From NCBI GenBank assembly GCA_029939545.1, contig JAOZSS010000115.1, positions 1-6,721 on the forward strand: a stretch of DNA of 6,721 bases, in the 5' to 3' direction. The DNA comes from Kiritimatiellia bacterium. Its GTDB lineage: Bacteria > Verrucomicrobiota > Kiritimatiellia > UBA8416 > JABMPJ01. Position 1 is the stretch's first letter; each line of letters starts with the position of its first letter. The notes under the pieces are model-generated. The model was given only the letters and a program-made list of their open reading frames with translations, made no database searches and had not been told where the DNA came from. Both the position numbers and the translations under genes were made by a program. This document shows positions 5,432-6,721 of this stretch, piece by piece.

Positions 5432-5764
5432 ATGACAACGCAAGACATGAAGAAGAAAGAGGCGCGTATCGGCGCTATCAGGAAACAAATGGAGAAGATT
5501 TCGGCGATGCTCGACGGCGCGCTATTGGTCAAACACAACCGCGTCAAACGCAAGGATGGCAGTGTCCAGGTCTCGCCGGAGCACTACACATTTCAGTACC
5601 GTGGGGCGGACGGAAAGCGCAAATGGAAACGCATTCCGCAGAAGGCGAAGGCGCCCGTAGAGCAGTTGGTCCGCGTGGGCAAACGCTACAGGAAAATGGA
5701 ACGGGAGTATTCGGCGTTGCTGACGGAACTCTCTCTGGACGACGGCGGTAAAAAAAACGACTGA
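5432..5764 (+). CDS. DUF6788-like protein, orfA of the insertion sequence
   Basis: This is a 110-residue, strongly basic protein. It has an N-terminal helix (MKKKEARIGAIRKQMEKISAML, about residues 6-27), a core GALLVKHNRVKRKDG followed by HYTFQYRGADGKRKWKRIP (H51-P69), and a C-terminal helix ending in a Glu/Leu stretch. The pattern G-[SA]-L ... YxxxYRxxDGKxxxxxIP ... long helix resembles DUF6788 proteins, which lie next to transposase genes; the usual Cys residues of that family are replaced by basic ones here. A nucleic-acid-binding role is plausible from charge, not shown. ATG 5432 is chosen because it is the first ATG after the GGAGGA site; the TTG at 5393 would have to be read through the hairpin. 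The gene ends at TGA 5762-5764, just after a slippery run. Confidence 0.7.
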   Translation: MTTQDMKKKEARIGAIRKQMEKISAMLDGALLVKHNRVKRKDGSVQVSPEHYTFQYRGADGKRKWKRIPQKAKAPVEQLVRVGKRYRKMEREYSALLTELSLDDGGKKND

Positions 5765-5782
5765 ACCGACGGCTGCCCCGTC
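5752..5782 (+). promoter_or_regulatory. Programmed -1 ribosomal frameshift site (A AAA AAC plus stem)
   Basis: In the orfA frame the codons are AAA AAA AAC GAC TGA; 5752-5758 is the heptamer A AAA AAC, in correct register for simultaneous -1 slippage. The stop of orfA lies two codons later. Nine bases after the heptamer a stem GACGG (5768-5772) with CCGTC (5778-5782) and loop CTGCC could serve as a weak stimulator. Slippage leads straight into the transposase frame (CGA at 5758, CTG at 5761 and onward). Confidence 0.75.
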
Positions 5783-6721
5783 CGAACATCGAGAACATTG
5801 AGGCCGTCTTGCGCGTCATCGAGTCCGGCGCGGTCGACAAGGAAGGCTTCCCTCTCGCTCTCAGGGAGTTGGATAGGAATCTCGCCGATGCGGCGGGGCG
5901 TGACATGCGCGCGTTGATGTCGGCTGTCCTTTCGCATTTTGGAGACAGGAAGACGGCGGCAGCGCATGGATACCGAACGCGACAGATACTGACGTGTTTC
6001 GGCTGGGTTCCGGTCCACTACGCCTATGTCAGAGATGTCAGCACTTCGGCTGTGCTCAATGCCCTTGGCGTAACAACCAGATGCACGATTGCAGCGCGCG
6101 ACTGGGTCGTGCGCTGCGCCACCTTGTGCGGATCTTTCGCGGAGGGGCGCACCATGCTCGGGCAGTTAACCAGCATGGATGTTTCCGTATCCAAACTCAG
6201 AGCGATGGCACTCGAATACGGGGAGAAATGCCTGCTCACACAAGAGGAAGCGGTCCGAGACGTGCGGTCGTACCCCGAGCGTGTGCCAAAGAATGGAGAA
6301 ACGGAAACCGAGCACACACTCTTTTGCATGTTAGACGGGACGGGTGCGCCCTGCACGAAGAAGGATACGGCTGAGACCAAAGGGAAGCACGGCGAGGCGG
6401 GGACCCGCCAGATCAGAGTCGCCCTGTTCGGCGAATACGGATGGCTCGACAAGAAAGGACGTCCGTCTCCCTTCAAAGGCTCCTTCTCTTATGCCGTCTC
6501 AGGAGATGAGATCGCTGAAGTGTCGGGGCTCGTTCGGAAGCTTGGTGTAGCCAGGGGATACGGGACGGCCCCACGGATGCAATGCGTCGCGGATGGGGAG
6601 GTGGCCCTTGAACTCGCATTACGCGACGCCTTCCCCAATGCGATCTTCACGAACGACTTCATGCACGCCTGCGGGTACGTGCACACATGCTGCGAGAATC
6701 TCGGGCTTTCAGAGAAAGGCG
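5758..6721 (+). CDS. ISKra4-like DDE transposase, C-terminus outside window
   Basis: The -1 frame is open from 5752 (after TAA 5749-5751) to the window end, about 321 codons. Family features in order: a helical N-terminal region; GYRTRQILTCFGWVPVHYAYVRD, matching the GYR-x-FG-x-V-x-YY core of ISKra4 transposases; a helix LTSMDVSVSKLRAMALEYGE; FCMLDGTGAPC with the first catalytic Asp (codon at 6334); GEAGTRQIRVALFGEYG; and VADGEVALELALRDAFPNAI with the second Asp (codon at 6592), followed by NDFMHACGYV, where most relatives have DFYHA. The usual Cys-x-x-Cys zinc segment after YY is absent or reduced. The catalytic Glu is outside the window. The first ATG in frame is 5905, which would remove about 49 residues, so expression by frameshifting from orfA (fusion of about 430 or more residues) is favoured. 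Confidence 0.75.

Larger units (their letters stand above)
5391..6721 (+). mobile_element. ISKra4-like insertion sequence, right end outside window
   Basis: Two genes in the 0 and -1 frames (DUF6788-like orfA, ISKra4-like transposase) with a hairpin-controlled start and a frameshift site make a complete left half of an insertion sequence. The left terminus is not resolved: no copy of the MITE terminal repeat occurs between 5391 and orfA, so the IS either starts very close to orfA or starts upstream of the MITE, which would then be an insertion in its leader. The given start is a placeholder. The right end lies beyond 6721. Confidence 0.7.

Noticed and set aside
5302..5751. Plus-strand open frame of 149 codons overlapping orfA
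   Set aside because: It starts inside the MITE, crosses its right end and is out of frame with the better supported orfA, which has a clear ribosome binding site and family resemblance.

Overview
The window looks like a bacterial chromosome joint: a compact, GC-rich housekeeping cluster (about 1-3516) followed by a lower-GC accessory stretch (about 3517 to the end). Hand counts of single 60-base lines give 40/60 G+C in ricT (1081-1140) and in the kinase gene (3301-3360), against 32/60 and 27/60 in the toxin-antitoxin pair (4021-4080, 4501-4560). The organism cannot be named from this. The order holB-ricT-aroQ followed by an AmaP/Asp23-like membrane protein, strong Shine-Dalgarno sites and high GC fit a free-living non-enterobacterial lineage, possibly of the PVC group (Kiritimatiellota-like). 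That placement is a low-confidence inference.

Housekeeping block, all on the + strand. It begins with the 3' part of holB (clamp-loader delta'), then ricT (PSP1-domain, Fe-S cysteines), aroQ (type II 3-dehydroquinate dehydratase, overlapping ricT by 35 bp) and an amaP-like two-helix membrane protein (overlapping aroQ by ATGA). The tight spacing and overlaps suggest one operon. A gap of about 130 bp holds degenerate 7-bp repeats arranged as a large imperfect hairpin. It separates this operon from a PfkB-family sugar kinase gene.

Accessory block. After 327 bp with no recognisable gene come a sigma70-like promoter and a two-gene module: a Panacea-domain (DUF4065/SocA-like) antitoxin and a 121-residue basic protein that I read as its cognate toxin, with a PemK/MazF-like look. 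Next is an intergenic region carrying a compact tRNA-Gly-like 3' end on the minus strand (4989-5039). It is followed by a 252-bp MITE-like element (5131-5382) with ~25-bp near-perfect terminal inverted repeats and a perfect 8-bp flanking direct repeat, TTCAGAAG.

Immediately downstream, and running off the window, is a two-frame insertion sequence. A 110-residue DUF6788-like orfA (5432-5764) ends on the classical -1 slippery heptamer A AAA AAC. The ISKra4-like transposase lies in the -1 frame with no ATG or GTG near its beginning, so the transposase is probably made as an orfA-transposase fusion by programmed -1 frameshifting. A 9-bp hairpin buries the orfA Shine-Dalgarno site, a common way for IS elements to silence read-through transcripts. 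The most noteworthy parts are the doubly controlled IS and the MITE next to it, then the Panacea pair and the tRNA-like remnant.
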